A stretch of 52,123 bases of DNA from Sphaerotilus mobilis (GCF_004216565.1 NZ_SGWV01000001.1:1-52123), one strand, 5' to 3'. Shown: positions 17,934-28,652, counted from the first letter of the stretch. Numbers and translations are program-made. Notes: generated by a model from the sequence alone, not told the origin.

Positions 17934-17960
17934 GTCTGCCCCTCGTCCGTCGAAGTCGCC

Positions 17961-18020
17961 GGCCGATCCCCCGAGGGGATGCCGGTCCGGCTTGGGGCGG
18001 CCCGGCGCTCGGACCGGTGT
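17961..18020. repeat. Double palindrome in the murG-murC spacer (REP-like)
   Basis: Two hairpins side by side: ATCCCC-CGA-GGGGAT (17966-17980), and CCGGTCCG (17982-17989) with CGGACCGG (18010-18017) around a 20-base GC-rich loop that includes GGCTTGGGGCGGCCCGGCG. The composition resembles dispersed intergenic palindromes I recall from Burkholderiales genomes. No T-run follows, so it is not a standard terminator; it may affect message stability between murG and murC. Confidence 0.55.
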
Positions 18021-18042
18021 TTCGTCATCGTGATGGCTGATG

Positions 18043-19179
18043 TCATGCAGCCTCCTTGGGGCCGCTCAAGGCCTCGATCTCGTCGGCCACGCGCTGGGCG
18101 GCGCGCGGCAGGGCCAGCGCGCGGGCGCGCTCGGCCTGTTGTTGCAGGGTCGCGCGGTCCAGCGTGCGCAGCAAAGTGGCCAGTCGCTCGGGCGTGAACT
18201 CGGCCTGAGCCAGGTGGGTGCCGGCCTGCTGACCGGCCAGCCAGGCGGCGTTGTCGCGCTGGTGCGAGGTGGTCGACACGACCAGCGGCACCAGCACGCT
18301 GGCGACGCCGGCGGCGCACAGCTCGCTGACGGTGATGGCGCCGGCCCGGCAGACGATCAGGTCGCAATCGGCCAGCTGGCGCGGCATGTCGTCGATGAAG
18401 GGCCGCACCGTGACGTCTGCCGCGCCGTCGTCGACCAGGTCGCGCACCGTCAGGCCGGCCTGGGCATAGGCGGCGCGGACCGCATCGGCATGGGCCACGC
18501 CGGTCTGGTGCACGACATGCGGACGTTCGTCAGGCGCCAGCAGCGCCAGCGCCCGGGGCAAGGTCTGGTTGAGCACCTGCGCGCCCAGGCTGCCACCGAC
18601 CACCAACAGGCGCAGCGGCCCGCTGCGGCTGGCATAGCGTTGCGCAGGCGGCGCGATGGCCTCGATCTCGGCGCGCACCGGGTTGCCGGTGACGAGTGCG
18701 CGCGGCATCGCCCGGGCCGCGTCGCCGTCGAAGCCGAAGGCGATGCGGTCGGCCCAGCGCGACAAGGCCCGGTTGGACAGCAGCAGCGCCGCATCGGCAT
18801 TGACCAGCACCAGCGGCCGGCGCAGCAGCTTGGCGACCAGGCCACCGGGCACGCAGACATAGCCGCCCATGCCCAGCACCGCGCTGGCACCGCGTCGACG
18901 CAGGATGGCGGCGCACTGGCCCAGGCTCCAGAGCAGTTGGGCGGCACCGCGCAGCATGCCCGCGAGGCCCTTGCCGCGCAGGCCGGCGAAGGCGATGGTG
19001 TCCAGCGGGATGCCGCTGGGCGGCACCAGCCGGTTCTCCATGCCCGCCGGCGTGCCCAGCCAGCTGACCGACCAGCCGCGCTGGCTCATGACCTGAGCCA
19101 CTGCCAGGCCAGGCATGACGTGCCCACCGGTGCCGGCGGCCATGATGACGAGGTGACGCGACGGAACGCGGGCGTTCAT
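18043..19179 (-). CDS. murG: Lipid II synthase MurG (GlcNAc transferase)
   Basis: Adds GlcNAc to lipid I at the inner face of the membrane to form lipid II. 378 aa. N-terminal glycosyltransferase (GT28) domain with [18 protein letters not shown] near 12-28 and [17 protein letters not shown]; the C-terminal domain has [14 protein letters not shown] and the UDP-sugar contacts [22 protein letters not shown] at 19179 overlaps the ftsW stop by 4 bases ([10 protein letters not shown]). Confidence 0.96.
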   Translation of the reverse strand: MNARVPSRHLVIMAAGTGGHVMPGLAVAQVMSQRGWSVSWLGTPAGMENRLVPPSGIPLDTIAFAGLRGKGLAGMLRGAAQLLWSLGQCAAILRRRGASAVLGMGGYVCVPGGLVAKLLRRPLVLVNADAALLLSNRALSRWADRIAFGFDGDAARAMPRALVTGNPVRAEIEAIAPPAQRYASRSGPLRLLVVGGSLGAQVLNQTLPRALALLAPDERPHVVHQTGVAHADAVRAAYAQAGLTVRDLVDDGAADVTVRPFIDDMPRQLADCDLIVCRAGAITVSELCAAGVASVLVPLVVSTTSHQRDNAAWLAGQQAGTHLAQAEFTPERLATLLRTLDRATLQQQAERARALALPRAAQRVADEIEALSGPKEAA

Positions 19180-20555
19180 GGCCGTCCTCCGCCAAGGCCG
19201 GCACCCGAGCCACCGCGCATCAGCTGGCGGTTTTCCATGTCCACCCGCAGCACGACGGCCAGCGCGACCACGCACATCACGATGGCCGAGCCGCCGTAGC
19301 TCATCAGCGGCAAGGTCAGGCCCTTGGTTGGCAACACGCCGAGGTTGACGCCCATGTTGATGAAGGCCTGACCACCGATCCACACGCCGATGCCCTGCGC
19401 CGTCAGGCCGGCAAAGAGCCTGTCCAGGGCGATCGCCTGGCGGCCGATCACGAAGATGCGGCGCACCAGCCAGAAGAAGGCCAGGATGACAGCGGCCACG
19501 CCGATCAGGCCGAGTTCCTCGCCGATCACCGCGAGCAGAAAGTCGGTGTGGGCCTCGGGCAGGTAGTGCAGCTTTTCGACCGACGACCCCAGCCCTTGAC
19601 CGGTCCATTCGCCGCGGCCGAAGGCGATCAGCGCATGGGTCAGCTGGTAGCCCTTGCCCTGGGCGTACTTCTCGTCCCACGGGTTGAGGTAGGCGAGGAT
19701 GCGTTCGCGCCGCACATCGTTGAAGGTGATCATCAGCACGAAGCTGCCGACCAGCACCGCGCTGATGATGAGGAACATGCGGCCGTTGACGCCTCCCAGA
19801 AACAGGATGCCGATGGCGATCAGCGCGATCACGATGAAGGCGCCCATGTCCGGCTCGGCCAGCAGCAGCACGCCGACAAAGCCCAGCGCGATCGCCATGG
19901 GCAGCACCGCGCGGGTGAAGCTCTCCTTGACGTCCATCTTGCGGACCATGTAGTTGGCCGCATACATCGCCATCGCCAGCTTGGCCAGCTCGCTGGGCTG
20001 GAAGTTCAGGAAGCCCAGCGGGATCCAGCGGCGCGAGTTGTTGACCACCTTGCCGACAAAGGGCAGCAGCACGATCACCAGCAGCACCAGCGCGACGATG
20101 AACAGCCACGGCGCCCAGCGCTCCCAGACCCGCATCGGCAGGGCCGACACGGCGGCGGCGGCGACCAGCGCCAGCCCGATCGACAGCAGGTGGCGGCTGA
20201 GGAAATGGGTGGGCGAGTAGGCCGCGAACTTGGGGTTGTCGGGCAACTGGATGGAGGCCGAATAGACCATCACCGTGCCCAGTGCCAACAGGCCGACGAC
20301 GATCCAGACGAAGGCCACGTCAAAGCCGACCCAGCGGGTGGGTTGGCCCGAGGCGTCCCAGCCGCGCTGACGCTCGGCACCGCCGGCATCGCCGCGCAGC
20401 AGACCCAACAGGCCGCCGATGCCACCGGCCAGACCCGCCGCCAGCCGCGCCAGCAGCGACGGCTGCGCCACCGCGCGGGTCGCACGGTTGGCGGGCGCGA
20501 CGGGACGGCGGCCGAACCAGGCACCGAGCCGACCGATCAGGGTGGGCCCGTTCAT
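19176..20555 (-). CDS. ftsW: Septal peptidoglycan polymerase FtsW (SEDS family)
   Basis: SEDS glycosyltransferase that polymerises septal glycan with FtsI. 459 aa with about ten membrane helices starting near residue 80. Motifs: [21 protein letters not shown] and LPFVGKVV; the C-terminal [19 protein letters not shown] is characteristic. The first 75-80 residues are cytoplasmic, Arg/Gly/Ala-rich and longer than in E. coli FtsW. Starts with a 4-base overlap on murD. Confidence 0.95.
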   Translation of the reverse strand: MNGPTLIGRLGAWFGRRPVAPANRATRAVAQPSLLARLAAGLAGGIGGLLGLLRGDAGGAERQRGWDASGQPTRWVGFDVAFVWIVVGLLALGTVMVYSASIQLPDNPKFAAYSPTHFLSRHLLSIGLALVAAAAVSALPMRVWERWAPWLFIVALVLLVIVLLPFVGKVVNNSRRWIPLGFLNFQPSELAKLAMAMYAANYMVRKMDVKESFTRAVLPMAIALGFVGVLLLAEPDMGAFIVIALIAIGILFLGGVNGRMFLIISAVLVGSFVLMITFNDVRRERILAYLNPWDEKYAQGKGYQLTHALIAFGRGEWTGQGLGSSVEKLHYLPEAHTDFLLAVIGEELGLIGVAAVILAFFWLVRRIFVIGRQAIALDRLFAGLTAQGIGVWIGGQAFINMGVNLGVLPTKGLTLPLMSYGGSAIVMCVVALAVVLRVDMENRQLMRGGSGAGLGGGRP

Positions 20556-22474
20556 GCGCCGTACTCCCCGCGTTCCTCGGCCAGCTCGGTCACCGCGTCG
20601 GCGAAGACCTGGGCGCGGTGGGCGTAGTTGCGGAACATGTCCAGGCTGGCGCAGGCGGGGCTCAGCAGCACCGCATCACCGGCGCGGCATTGTTCGAAGC
20701 ACCAGCGCGTGGCGGCCTCCAAGGTGTCGAAGCGGGCCATCGGGATCGCCGATGCGGCCACCGCGTCGGCCACGGCCGCCTCGATCGCCGCCGCATCACG
20801 GCCGATCAGCGCCACCGCGCGGGCATGGGCGGCCACGGCCGGTGCGAGCGGCGCGAAGTCCTGGCCCTTGCCGTCGCCACCGAGGATCACGGCCAGCTTG
20901 GCCGGCGCCTTGTCCGGGCCCAGTCCGAGGAGCGCGGCCACGGTCGCGCCGACGTTGGTGCCCTTGCTGTCGTCGTAGGCGTCGATGCCCGAGACGCTGC
21001 GCAGGAATTCAACCCGGTGCGGCTCGCCGCGGTATTCACGCAGGCCGTGCAGCATCGGCGCCAGCGGCAGGCCGGCGGCGTTCGCCAGCGCCAGTGCGGC
21101 CAGCGCATTGGCGGCGTTGTGGCGGCCGCGGATGCGCAAGGCATCGGCCGGCATCAGGCGCTGCAGCGACAGCTCGTCGGGGTCGTAGGCCAAGGCCGCA
21201 CGTTTGCCCGTGGCCTCGTCGAGGGGATCGCCGGGGTGCGCGCGCACCAGCCAGGCCATGCCCTGCTCGACCACCAGGCCCCAGTCGCCGGGACGGCGCG
21301 GCCGGTCCAGGCCGAACAGCGCGGTGCGGCGCGCTTGCCACTTCGGGCCCTTGGCCTTGACCGGCTTGCCGGCCTTGTTGAGTTCGGGCGGCGGCGGCTG
21401 CGGGACCATGGCCAGCACGGCCGGGTCATCCCGGTTGAGCACCATCACCGCCTGCTTGCCGAAGATGCGCGCCTTGGCCGCCGCATAGGCCACCAGGTCG
21501 CCGTGCCAGTCCAGGTGGTCCTGGGTGATGTTGAGCACCGTCGCCGAGGTCGGCTCGAAGTTCGTCACGCCGTCGAGCTGGAAGCTCGACAGCTCCAGCA
21601 CCCAGGCCTGCGGCAGGTGAGCGAACTCGGGCGCGGGGGGCGGCGGCGGAATCAGGTGGGGCGGCGGGCCACCACCGATCACCTCGGCCGGGGCGTCGTC
21701 GGGCAGGGCCGCGTCGACCGGTGCCGGGGTCTCGGGCTGGTCGTCGACCGCCTCGATGTCATCGGGCTCAGCGGGCTCAGCGGGCTCAATGGCCTCAGCG
21801 GCCTCAGCGACATCGTCCACCTCATCGACCCGCGCCGCATCTGGCTCGGTGGCAGGCAGCGTGACCGGGACCGGTTCGACCTCGGCGGCGGCCTGGGCGA
21901 CGGCCTCGACGGACATCGTCGAAGCAGCCAGCGGCGATGCGGCCTGCGCCGCCGCCTCGGCATCGAGCGCCGCACCCAGCGTGTCCAGCAGGGTCGGGCC
22001 GATGTTGCCGGCCATGGCCACACGCAGTCCGGCGCGTTCGACCAGCAGCGCGGTCAGCGCGGTCGTGGTGGTCTTGCCATTGGTGCCGGTGATGGCGATG
22101 ACCTTGGGGGCGTAGCCGCGTGCGGCCTTCAGGTCGGCCAGCGCGTGCGCGTAAAGGCTGAGTTCGCCCAGCACCAGCAGGCCGCGCTGCTCGGCCGCAT
22201 CGATCAGCGCGGCCATGGCCGGCTCCAGCGGCGACAGGCCGGGGCTCTTGAGCACGAGCGTCATGCCGTCCTCGACCAGCGCGGGCGTGAACGGGCCGCA
22301 GCGGAGTTCGGCGCCGGGCACGTCCTCGGCCAAACGTTGTGCCTGCGGCGGCGCATCGCGGCTGTCGGCCACCACGATGCGCGCAGCACCACAACGCTGC
22401 GCCCAGCGCGCCATCGCCAGGCCGGAATCACCCAGGCCCAGCACCAGCACGTGGAGGTCGCGCAGGAAGTTCAT
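20552..22474 (-). CDS. murD: UDP-N-acetylmuramoyl-L-alanine--D-glutamate ligase with a large central insert
   Basis: Adds D-Glu to UDP-MurNAc-L-Ala. 640 aa, against about 440 in E. coli. N-terminal domain [18 protein letters not shown]-loop GTNGKTTTT at 130-138, [10 protein letters not shown] at 157-166, then ELSSFQL only at 294-300. In normal MurD those last two motifs are separated by a short stretch; here about 115 residues (about 172-286) of Ala/Glu/Asp/Pro lie between them, ending in a poly-Pro run. A second, shorter insert ([20 protein letters not shown]) follows [11 protein letters not shown]. The ligase motifs [34 protein letters not shown] and [11 protein letters not shown] are intact, so the enzyme is probably active. 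ATG 22474 overlaps mraY by 4 bases. Confidence 0.95.
   Translation of the reverse strand: MNFLRDLHVLVLGLGDSGLAMARWAQRCGAARIVVADSRDAPPQAQRLAEDVPGAELRCGPFTPALVEDGMTLVLKSPGLSPLEPAMAALIDAAEQRGLLVLGELSLYAHALADLKAARGYAPKVIAITGTNGKTTTTALTALLVERAGLRVAMAGNIGPTLLDTLGAALDAEAAAQAASPLAASTMSVEAVAQAAAEVEPVPVTLPATEPDAARVDEVDDVAEAAEAIEPAEPAEPDDIEAVDDQPETPAPVDAALPDDAPAEVIGGGPPPHLIPPPPPAPEFAHLPQAWVLELSSFQLDGVTNFEPTSATVLNITQDHLDWHGDLVAYAAAKARIFGKQAVMVLNRDDPAVLAMVPQPPPPELNKAGKPVKAKGPKWQARRTALFGLDRPRRPGDWGLVVEQGMAWLVRAHPGDPLDEATGKRAALAYDPDELSLQRLMPADALRIRGRHNAANALAALALANAAGLPLAPMLHGLREYRGEPHRVEFLRSVSGIDAYDDSKGTNVGATVAALLGLGPDKAPAKLAVILGGDGKGQDFAPLAPAVAAHARAVALIGRDAAAIEAAVADAVAASAIPMARFDTLEAATRWCFEQCRAGDAVLLSPACASLDMFRNYAHRAQVFADAVTELAEERGEYGA
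21764..21808 (-). repeat. Five 9-bp tandem repeats inside the murD insert
   Basis: GGGCTCAGC, GGGCTCAGC, GGGCTCAAT, GGCCTCAGC, GGCCTCAGC on the plus strand, in frame with murD. They encode the minus-strand stretch [15 protein letters not shown]. The array suggests the insert grew in part by repeat expansion. Confidence 0.85.
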
Positions 22475-23652
22475 CGCAGCTTGAGGGATGACAGGCCCAC
22501 GAGGCACAGCAGCATCGTGATGATCCAGAAGCGCACGACCACCTGGGTCTCTTCCCAGCCCTTCTTCTCGAAGTGGTGGTGCAGCGGCGCCATCAGCAGG
22601 ATGCGGCGACCCTGCCCGTATTTCTTCTTCGTGTACTTGAAGTAGGACACCTGGGCCATGACCGACAGAGCCTCGACCACGAAGATGCCGCCCATGATGC
22701 CCAGCACGATCTCCTGGCGCACGATGACCGCGATGGTGCCCAGCGCGCCGCCGAGTGCCAGCGCGCCAACGTCGCCCATGAAGACCTGCGCCGGGTAGGC
22801 GTTGAACCAGAGGAAGGCCAGCCCCGCGCCGGCCATGGCGGCGCAGAAGATGAGCAGCTCGCCGGCACCGGGGATGTAGGGCAGCAGCAGGTACTTCGAG
22901 AACACCGCGTTGCCGGTGACGTAGGCGAACAGGCCGAGCGCCGAGCCGACCAGCACGACCGGCATGATGGCCAGACCGTCCAGGCCGTCGGTCAGGTTGA
23001 CCGCGTTGCTGGCGCCGACGATGACGAAGTAGGTCAGGAAGATGAAGCCGAACACGCCCAGCGGGTAGCTGACCGTCTTGAAGAAGGGCACGATCAGGTC
23101 GGCCTTGGGCGGCAGGCTGTTCGAGAAGCCCGAGCCGATCCAGCGGAAGAACAGCTCGATCACGCGCAGGTTGCTGGTCTCCGACACGCTGAAGGCGAGG
23201 TAGAGCGCCGCGATCAGGCCGATCAGCGACTGCCACAGGTACTTCTCGCGCGAGGCCATGCCCTCGGGGTTCTTGTGCACGACCTTGCGCCAGTCGTCGA
23301 CCCAGCCGATCGCGCCGAAGCCGAAGGTCACGAGCATGACGATCCAGACGAAGCGGTTGCTCCAGTCGAACCACAGCACGGTCGAGATCGCGATCGACAG
23401 CAGGATCAGCACCCCGCCCATCGTCGGCGTGCCGGTCTTGACCAGGTGGCTCTCGACGCCATAGGCGCGCACCGGCTGGCCGATCTTCAGCTCAGTCAGG
23501 CGGCGGATCACCCACGGGCCGAAGGCCAGGCCGAGCAGCAGCGCGGTCATGGCCGACATCACCGCACGGAAGGTGAGGTACTGGAAGACACGCAGGAAGC
23601 CCAGCGTGTCGGGGGCATAGGCCTGCAACCAGGCGGCGAGGCTAACCAGCAT
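22471..23652 (-). CDS. mraY: Phospho-N-acetylmuramoyl-pentapeptide transferase (lipid I synthase)
   Basis: Moves phospho-MurNAc-pentapeptide from UDP to undecaprenyl phosphate in the inner membrane. 393 aa, about ten helices. Motifs: [44 protein letters not shown] with the conserved Asp residues, [21 protein letters not shown], and [22 protein letters not shown] with the His cluster. ATG 23652 ([10 protein letters not shown]) overlaps murF by 11 bases; an earlier start is inside murF and unlikely. Confidence 0.97.
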   Translation of the reverse strand: MLVSLAAWLQAYAPDTLGFLRVFQYLTFRAVMSAMTALLLGLAFGPWVIRRLTELKIGQPVRAYGVESHLVKTGTPTMGGVLILLSIAISTVLWFDWSNRFVWIVMLVTFGFGAIGWVDDWRKVVHKNPEGMASREKYLWQSLIGLIAALYLAFSVSETSNLRVIELFFRWIGSGFSNSLPPKADLIVPFFKTVSYPLGVFGFIFLTYFVIVGASNAVNLTDGLDGLAIMPVVLVGSALGLFAYVTGNAVFSKYLLLPYIPGAGELLIFCAAMAGAGLAFLWFNAYPAQVFMGDVGALALGGALGTIAVIVRQEIVLGIMGGIFVVEALSVMAQVSYFKYTKKKYGQGRRILLMAPLHHHFEKKGWEETQVVVRFWIITMLLCLVGLSSLKLR

Positions 23653-25165
23653 CTTGTTGTTCTCCTGCCTGGGCGGCACGCACGCGGATCGCGGCGACCG
23701 CCCGTTCCATGGCCATGAAGCGCGAGCCCTTGACGAGCACCGACGCGGCGGCCGGACAGGCGCGATCCCGCTGCGCCAGCACCTCGAGCAAGGCGGCGGT
23801 GTCGGCGTGATGGCTCACCTGCTGAGCCTGGACACCGGCATCCTGCGCCCCATGACGCGCACCTTGTTCCTGAACCCGCTGCTGGACCCGCGCTGCGTAG
23901 GCCTGCGCCGCGCCGGCCGCCAGCGTACCGGCGGTCCAGAGCTGTTCGATGCCGCGATCGGCCGCGAGCGTGCCGACCTCGGCGTGGAAGGCCGGGCCTT
24001 GGTCGCCGACCTCGCCCATGTCGCCCAGCAACAGCCAGCGTGGCGCCGGCAGTTCGGCCAGCACCTCGATGGCCGCGCGCATCGAGTCGGGGTTGGCGTT
24101 GTAGCTGTCGTCGATCAGCGTGACCGTGCGGCCGGCCCAGTCCAGCCGCGAAACCTGCGAGCGGCCCTTGACCGCCGCGAAGCCGGCCAGGCCCCGTTGG
24201 ACTGCCTCGGCCGGGCAGCCGGCGGCGAGGGCACAGGCGGCGGCGGCCAGCGCGTTCTTGACGTTGTGGCGACCGGCCACCGCCAGCGCCACCTCGATCT
24301 CGCCGGCCGGCGTCTCGAAGCGGGCCTGCCAGTGGTCGCCGGCCCAGTCGGCATGGGCGACGGCATCGATCGACGAGATGTCCAGACCTGCCGCCGCCGC
24401 CTCGTCGGCCAGCGCGAAGGTCAGCACACGACGCGCGCCGGCCAGCGAGCGCCAGATCGGCGTGTAGGTGTCATCGGCCGGGAAGACCGCCGTGCCGTCG
24501 GCCGGCAAGGCGGCGATGGCGCAGCCGTTCTCGCGCGCCACGGCTTCGACCGTGTGCATGAACTCCTGGTGCTCGCGCTGGGCGTTGTTGACCAGCGCGA
24601 CGGTGGGCTGGGCGATGGCGGCCAGTTCGGCGATTTCGCCGGGGTGGTTCATGCCGAGCTCGACCACCGAGGCCCGGTGAGGTCCGCGCAGCGCCAGCAG
24701 CGTCAGCGGCACCCCGATGTGGTTGTTGAAGTTGCCGGCGGTGGCATGCGCCGCCTCGCCCTGCCAGGCCCGCAGGATGGCCGCGATCATCTGCGTGACC
24801 GTGGTCTTGCCGTTGCTGCCGGTCACCGCGATCAGTGGCAGCGTGAAGCCGGCACGCCAGGCGGTCGCCAGCGCCTGCAGGCCCGCGAGGCTGTCGGGCA
24901 CCTCGATGCCCGGCAGGCGGGCGGCTTGCAGGCCACGTTCGGCCAGCGCGGCGACGGCACCGGCGTCCCGCGCCGGCTCGATGAAGTCGTTGGCGTCGAA
25001 GCGCTCGCCGCGCAAGGCCACGAACAGATCGCCGGGCCGCAGCGTGCGGGTGTCGCTGTGGGCACGTTGCAGCGGCGTCGTGCCGTCGCCGATCAGCCGG
25101 GCCTGCGGGATGCGGCGCTGGATCAGCGCATGAGCCTGCGCCAGCGTGAGCCAGTGGGCCGTCAT
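23642..25165 (-). CDS. murF: UDP-MurNAc-tripeptide--D-alanyl-D-alanine ligase
   Basis: Adds D-Ala-D-Ala to complete the UDP-MurNAc-pentapeptide. 507 aa. P-loop [10 protein letters not shown] at 116-125; [40 protein letters not shown] and [18 protein letters not shown]. Between about residues 420 and 460 is a Gln/Ala-rich stretch ([17 protein letters not shown]) that looks like lineage-specific padding. Starts 4 bases inside the end of murE. Confidence 0.96.
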   Translation of the reverse strand: MTAHWLTLAQAHALIQRRIPQARLIGDGTTPLQRAHSDTRTLRPGDLFVALRGERFDANDFIEPARDAGAVAALAERGLQAARLPGIEVPDSLAGLQALATAWRAGFTLPLIAVTGSNGKTTVTQMIAAILRAWQGEAAHATAGNFNNHIGVPLTLLALRGPHRASVVELGMNHPGEIAELAAIAQPTVALVNNAQREHQEFMHTVEAVARENGCAIAALPADGTAVFPADDTYTPIWRSLAGARRVLTFALADEAAAAGLDISSIDAVAHADWAGDHWQARFETPAGEIEVALAVAGRHNVKNALAAAACALAAGCPAEAVQRGLAGFAAVKGRSQVSRLDWAGRTVTLIDDSYNANPDSMRAAIEVLAELPAPRWLLLGDMGEVGDQGPAFHAEVGTLAADRGIEQLWTAGTLAAGAAQAYAARVQQRVQEQGARHGAQDAGVQAQQVSHHADTAALLEVLAQRDRACPAAASVLVKGSRFMAMERAVAAIRVRAAQAGEQQDAG

Positions 25166-26757
25166 GCGTGGCTCCTGGCCCGCAGCGCGGCGGCGGCGGT
25201 GTCGAGGTCGGAGTACGGCCGCTTGACGCCGCCCACGTCGAGGTAGTCCTCATGGCCCTTGCCGGCGATCAGCACGACGTCCTCGGGGGCGGCATCGGCC
25301 AGCGCCGCGTGCACGGCCTCGCTGCGGTCAAGCACGGCGCGCACATGGGATGCGCCGCCGCAGCCCGCCAGCACCTGGTCGACGATGGCCTGCGGGTCTT
25401 CCAGCCGCGCGTTGTCGCTGGTGACGACGACCACATCGGCCAGCCGGGTGGCGACCTCGCCCATGACCGGGCGCTTGCTGGCGTCGCGGTTGCCGCCGCA
25501 GCCGAACACGCACCAGAGCCGGCCGCCCTGGGCCTGGGCCACCGGCCGCAGCGCACCGAGGGCCTTGTCCAGCGCGTCGGCGGTGTGGGCGTAGTCGACC
25601 ACCACCTGCGGCAGTTCCGCAGCGCGGTGCGACTCGCCCCGGACCCGCTGCATGCGCCCGGGCACCGGCGTGAAGCCGGCCGCCAGCTCGGCGCAGCGCG
25701 CCAGCGGCAGGCCCAGCACACGCAGGCCACCGATGACGGCCAGCACATTGGAGGCGTTGTAGTGGCCGATCAGCTGGGTGCGGACCTCGGCGCGGTGTTC
25801 GGCATCGCGCCGGCGGCCCGGTTCGGCCGTGCTGGCCTCGTGGACCGTGAAGGCAAGTCCGCCGTCGACGTAGTGCAGCTGGCTGGCGCGCAGGCGTGCC
25901 GGCAAGGCGCCGAGCGTGTAGGTCCACAGGTCGAGGTCGCCGCGCGCGGCCAGCTCCTCGGCCAGCGCCGCGCCGGCGGTGTCGTCGCGGTTGAGCACCG
26001 CCGCCTGCAGGCCATGCCAGTCGAACAGCGCGCGCTTGGCCGCCCAGTAGCTCGCCATGTCGCGGTGGTAGTCGAGGTGGTCGGGCGTGAAGTTGGTGTA
26101 GAGCGCCACGCGGATGCGCAGCGCATCGAGCCGGTGTTCGACGATGCCGATCGACGAGGCCTCGATCGCGCAGGCCTCGTGGCCGCGATCGGCAAAGCCG
26201 CGCAGCGCCCGGTGCAGCGTGACCGGGTCGGGCGTGGTCAGGCCGGTGGCCTGAACGGTCGCCGAGGGACGCGCCGTGCTGGGCGGCTCGCCCACGCCCA
26301 GCGTGCCGATCACGCCGCAGCGTCGGCCGGCAGCGGACAGCGCCTGGGCGGTCCACCACGCGGTCGAGGTCTTGCCGTTGGTGCCGGTGGTGGCGATCAC
26401 GTCCAGCCGGTCGCTGGGTTGGCCATGCCAGCGGTGCGCCAGTTCGCCGGTGGCCGCCTTCAGGCCAGGCAAGGCGACGATGCGGGTGTCGAAGAAATGC
26501 CAGGCGTCCACGCCGGCCGATTCGACCAGGCAGACGGCTGCGCCGGCGGCCAGCGCGGCGCCGACATGGGTCCGGCCGTCCTGGGCATGTCCGGGCCAGG
26601 CGATGAAGACATCGCCGGGCGCGACGCGCCGGCTGTCGGTCTGCAGCATCGCCAGCGGGCCGGTGTGGTCGAGCAACCAGGCCAGCGCCGCATCGACGTC
26701 CGGCAGGGTCTGCAGCGGGCCGTGATGCGGGTCAAGCGGGACGTGGAGGTTCGCCAT
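25162..26757 (-). CDS. murE: UDP-MurNAc-L-Ala-D-Glu--diamino acid ligase (MurE, presumably meso-DAP adding)
   Basis: Adds the third stem residue. 531 aa. P-loop GTNGKTSTAWW at 125-135, then GLTTPDPVTLHRAL, IEASSIGI, NFTPDHLDYHRDM and VVVDYAHTADALDKAL. The substrate-selecting DNPR motif of meso-DAP enzymes reads DNAR here (Asp448-Arg451); the Arg that contacts the DAP carboxylate is kept, so meso-DAP remains the likely substrate. ATG at 26757 shares one base with the ftsI stop (TGATG). Confidence 0.95.
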   Translation of the reverse strand: MANLHVPLDPHHGPLQTLPDVDAALAWLLDHTGPLAMLQTDSRRVAPGDVFIAWPGHAQDGRTHVGAALAAGAAVCLVESAGVDAWHFFDTRIVALPGLKAATGELAHRWHGQPSDRLDVIATTGTNGKTSTAWWTAQALSAAGRRCGVIGTLGVGEPPSTARPSATVQATGLTTPDPVTLHRALRGFADRGHEACAIEASSIGIVEHRLDALRIRVALYTNFTPDHLDYHRDMASYWAAKRALFDWHGLQAAVLNRDDTAGAALAEELAARGDLDLWTYTLGALPARLRASQLHYVDGGLAFTVHEASTAEPGRRRDAEHRAEVRTQLIGHYNASNVLAVIGGLRVLGLPLARCAELAAGFTPVPGRMQRVRGESHRAAELPQVVVDYAHTADALDKALGALRPVAQAQGGRLWCVFGCGGNRDASKRPVMGEVATRLADVVVVTSDNARLEDPQAIVDQVLAGCGGASHVRAVLDRSEAVHAALADAAPEDVVLIAGKGHEDYLDVGGVKRPYSDLDTAAAALRARSHA

Positions 26758-28652
26758 CAGTTGGACTCCACCTCGGCCGGCACGGCCAGCGCGCGGGCGT
26801 AGATCTGCGGCTGCACCGCCAGATCGGTGGGCTCGCGCAGCGCGCGCAGCGTCTCGTGCACCACCTGGCTGAAGACCGGCGCGGCGACATCGCCGCCGAA
26901 ATAGCGGCCGTTGCTGGGCTCGTCGACCATGACGGCGACGACGATGCGCGGCGACGAGACCGGCGCCATGCCGACAAACCAGGCGCGGTACTTGTTGCTC
27001 AGGTAGGCATTGCCTTCCTGCTTGTGCGCGGTGCCGGTCTTGCCACCCACCGAATAGCCCAGCGTCTGGGCCTTGGGCGCGGTGCCGCCCTCGCCCGCCG
27101 CCATCTGCAGCATCTTGCGCACAGAGGTCGCGACCTCGGGCCGGAAGACCTGCACGCCGGCCGCCGGCAGGTCGTTCTTCAGGATGGACACCGGCATCAG
27201 CTGGCCATCGCGCGCGAACACCGTGTAGGCCCGTGCCAGCTGCACCAGCGAAACCGACAGGCCATAGCCGTAGCTCATGGTGGCCTGCTCGATGTGGCGC
27301 CAGCTCTTGTGGGGGCGAAGTCGGCCCGCCGCCAGTCCGGGGAAGGGCAACTGCGGCTTCTGGCCCAGGCCGACGCCGTTGAAGACCTCCCACATCTCGC
27401 GCGCGGGCATGTCCATCGCCAGCTTGACCGTGCCGACGTTGCTGGACTTCTGGATGATCTGTTCGACCGTCAGCAGGCCATGCGGATGCGAGTCCGAAAT
27501 GGTCGAGCCGCCGATGGCCAGCCGGCCCGGGGCCGTCTGGATGACGGTCTCTGGCCGCACCCGGCCGGACTGCAAGGCCTGCGCGATGACGAAGGGCTTC
27601 ATCGTCGAGCCGGGCTCGAAGGTGTCGGTCAAGGCGCGGTTGCGCAAGGCGCCGCCGGCCAGCGACTGGCGATCACCCGGCATGTAGCTCGGGTAATTGG
27701 CCAGCGCCAGCAGCTCGCCGGTGCGGGTGTCGAGCACCACCACGCTGCCGGACTTGGCCTGATGCAGCTCGACCGCTTCCTTGACCTTCTGGTAGGCGTA
27801 GTACTGGACCTTGGCGTCGATCGACAGCGTCACGTCGCTGCCGTCGACCGGCTCGCGGCCTTCGCCGATGTCCTCGACGATGCGGCCCAGCCGGTCGCGC
27901 ACGACGCTGCGGCTGCCGGCGCGGCCTTCGAGCTCCTTCTGGAAGGTCAGCTCGATGCCTTCCTGACCCTTCTGCTCGAAGTTGGTGAAGCCCACCACAT
28001 GCGCAGCCGCCTCACCCTCCGGGTATTGGCGGCGGAACTCGCGGGCCTGGTGCAGGCCCTTGATGCCCAACTGGCGGACCTGCTGGGCGACGCCGTCGTC
28101 GACCTGGCGGCGCAGCCAGACGAAGTTCGGGTTCTCCGACAGGCGCAGGTTCAGCTCGCGCGGGCCCAGGCCGAGCAGCTGGGACAGCGCCTTGAGCTGC
28201 GCGGCATCGGCCTTGAAGTCCTTGGGAATCGCCCAGATCGACGGCGCGGGCACGCTGCCGGCCAGCTCCAGCCCATTGCGGTCGAAGATGCGGCCGCGCT
28301 TGGGCGGCAGCTCGAAGGTGCGGGCGTAGCGGCTCTCGCCCTGCTTCAGATAGAAGTCGGTGTTGACGGCCTGGACATAGACTGCCTTGCCCAGCAGCAC
28401 CGCGAACGCCAGCCCGACGCCGACGACCACCAGCCGCGAACGCCACAGTGGCGTCTTGGCGGCCAGCAGCGGACTGCTGGCGTACTGGGCCGGATGGCCG
28501 ACGTTGACCGATGCGCGCGCCGTGACGCGCGATCCGGCACGGGCGCCGGACCGGTTGGCAGCGCCCCGCGAACCCATGCCGCGCAGCCGCGCCGCCAGAC
28601 GGGCCAGCCAGCCCTCGCCACCGTGACGCGCCGGACGGTTCTCGCGCGTCAT
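26757..28652 (-). CDS. ftsI: Septal transpeptidase FtsI (PBP3)
   Basis: Class B penicillin-binding protein that cross-links septal peptidoglycan with FtsW. 631 aa. The N-terminal cytoplasmic part, about 70 residues, is Arg/Gly/Ala-rich and long for the family. One membrane helix at about 73-92; the pedestal starts RGRIFDRNGLELA. The catalytic triad motifs are STMK at 349-352, SSN at 403-405 and KTGT at 538-541. ATG 28652 overlaps ftsL by 4 bases. Confidence 0.96.
   Translation of the reverse strand: MTRENRPARHGGEGWLARLAARLRGMGSRGAANRSGARAGSRVTARASVNVGHPAQYASSPLLAAKTPLWRSRLVVVGVGLAFAVLLGKAVYVQAVNTDFYLKQGESRYARTFELPPKRGRIFDRNGLELAGSVPAPSIWAIPKDFKADAAQLKALSQLLGLGPRELNLRLSENPNFVWLRRQVDDGVAQQVRQLGIKGLHQAREFRRQYPEGEAAAHVVGFTNFEQKGQEGIELTFQKELEGRAGSRSVVRDRLGRIVEDIGEGREPVDGSDVTLSIDAKVQYYAYQKVKEAVELHQAKSGSVVVLDTRTGELLALANYPSYMPGDRQSLAGGALRNRALTDTFEPGSTMKPFVIAQALQSGRVRPETVIQTAPGRLAIGGSTISDSHPHGLLTVEQIIQKSSNVGTVKLAMDMPAREMWEVFNGVGLGQKPQLPFPGLAAGRLRPHKSWRHIEQATMSYGYGLSVSLVQLARAYTVFARDGQLMPVSILKNDLPAAGVQVFRPEVATSVRKMLQMAAGEGGTAPKAQTLGYSVGGKTGTAHKQEGNAYLSNKYRAWFVGMAPVSSPRIVVAVMVDEPSNGRYFGGDVAAPVFSQVVHETLRALREPTDLAVQPQIYARALAVPAEVESN

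Noticed and set aside
18043-20109. One 688-codon open frame covering murG and much of ftsW
   Set aside because: MurG starts at 19179 with a 4-base overlap on ftsW; the frame upstream is the out-of-frame shadow of ftsW.
20552-23374. A 940-codon MraY-MurD fusion
   Set aside because: The first 300 codons are out-of-frame mraY sequence; real MurD begins at 22474 ([10 protein letters not shown]).
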